Assembly: GCA_027486495.1 (NCBI GenBank)
Contig: JAIXOZ010000156.1
Coordinates: 1 to 51,031, forward strand
Origin: Comamonadaceae bacterium
GTDB lineage: Bacteria > Pseudomonadota > Gammaproteobacteria > Burkholderiales > Burkholderiaceae_C
Reading direction: 5' to 3'
Length of the DNA: 51,031 nucleotides
Positions 50,917 to 51,031 of this stretch are shown here, in pieces. Below the pieces are notes generated by a model, which did no database searches, was not told where the DNA came from, and saw only the letters and a list, made by a program, of their open reading frames with translations. A program made the translations under genes and the position numbers. Within the stretch, counting starts at the first letter, position 1. The number at the start of each line of letters is the position of its first letter.

Positions 50917-51031
50917 TCAGGATTCGCGCCCGACTTCACGGATGTAGCGGCGGTAGTCGCCGTGCGGTATGGGTGTGCAGCCCTCTACCGGTCGGTTGTA
51001 GACATAGGTCTGCACGGCTTGGCCTTGCAGC
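50917..51031 (-). CDS. Gamma-glutamylcyclotransferase-like protein, C-terminal fragment
   Basis: The last 38 codons of a gene running off the right edge. The translation ends VQTYVYNRPVEGCTPIP then HGDYRRYIREVGRES, which resembles the C-terminus of AIG2/GGCT-fold cyclotransferases. The fragment is too short for a firm call. It converges on miaB with 12 bases between stops. Confidence 0.55.
   Translation of the reverse strand, partial: LQGQAVQTYVYNRPVEGCTPIPHGDYRRYIREVGRES

Noticed and set aside
1..51031. CRISPR arrays, insertion sequences, prophage or integron features
   Set aside because: No regularly spaced repeats, transposase, integrase or phage structural motifs were found on either strand.

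Overview
The window looks like the chromosome of a betaproteobacterium of the order Burkholderiales, probably family Comamonadaceae (Limnohabitans/Rhodoferax-like). This rests on overall high GC, the order DUF2244 - fused-cytochrome coxB - ctaD, a small Burkholderiales-type H-NS protein, a Bug-family (tripartite tricarboxylate) binding protein, and dispersed REP-like palindromes built on ATCCCGG/CCGGGAT. The species assignment is inference; no rRNA is present.

Positions 1-12.5 kb are mostly housekeeping. They hold cytochrome oxidase genes (ctaD start, coxB), a BioC-like methyltransferase, ComF, TrmL, a MaoC hydratase, an orphan UppS-like prenyltransferase next to a NusG/RfaH-like factor, an H-NS protein, ApaH, an Smr protein, a truncated haemoglobin, a large FtsX-type permease and a tRNA-Met(CAT). 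Positions 12.6-18.5 kb carry small-molecule metabolism: an FAH-type hydratase with an asparaginase, an MFS carrier, a Bug receptor, a carboxymuconolactone-decarboxylase-like protein and a GST. Positions 18.5-24.6 kb hold a MoxR/DUF58/VWA locus with a PDZ-less HtrA-like protease and a divergently transcribed second VWA protein.

The most remarkable part is 24.7-46.5 kb, a divergent catabolic locus of 24 genes in two tightly packed arms. The left (minus) arm runs from a Liv-type substrate-binding protein through LivH, LivM, LivG and LivF, then an SDR, DUF4387, AtuA-like, GntR/UTRA regulator, aconitase-family large and small subunits, an FAD dehydrogenase/reductase, an isocitrate-lyase/PEP-mutase-family lyase and a GNAT. 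The right (plus) arm encodes four PuuE/NodB-like deacetylase-fold hydrolases, an MmgE/PrpD protein, two isochorismatase-fold amidohydrolases, a 4-OT tautomerase fused to a SnoaL domain, an Asp/Glu/hydantoin-racemase-fold protein lacking both catalytic cysteines, a PhyH oxygenase and a SnoaL protein. A perfect inverted repeat (TGTTCT-N6-AGAACA core) lies between the arms, and a degenerate copy with the same spacing lies upstream of the first isochorismatase gene.

The gene content suggests uptake of a nitrogen-containing ring compound. Ring opening of cyclic amide or imide bonds would be done by the PuuE-like enzymes, deamidation by the isochorismatase-fold enzymes, and hydration and C-C cleavage of an (alkyl)malate-type acid by the aconitase-like and isocitrate-lyase-like enzymes. 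The substrate is not known; alkylmaleimides, hydantoin/ureide or other N-heterocycles are candidate classes.

Beyond 46.5 kb are an acyl-CoA synthetase, a DUF2889 protein, a HEPN/MNT (hepT-mntA) toxin-antitoxin pair, miaB preceded by a 28-codon overlapping upstream ORF, and the end of a gamma-glutamylcyclotransferase-like gene. No intergenic gap exceeds about 300 bases, and no insertion sequence, CRISPR array or rRNA was seen.
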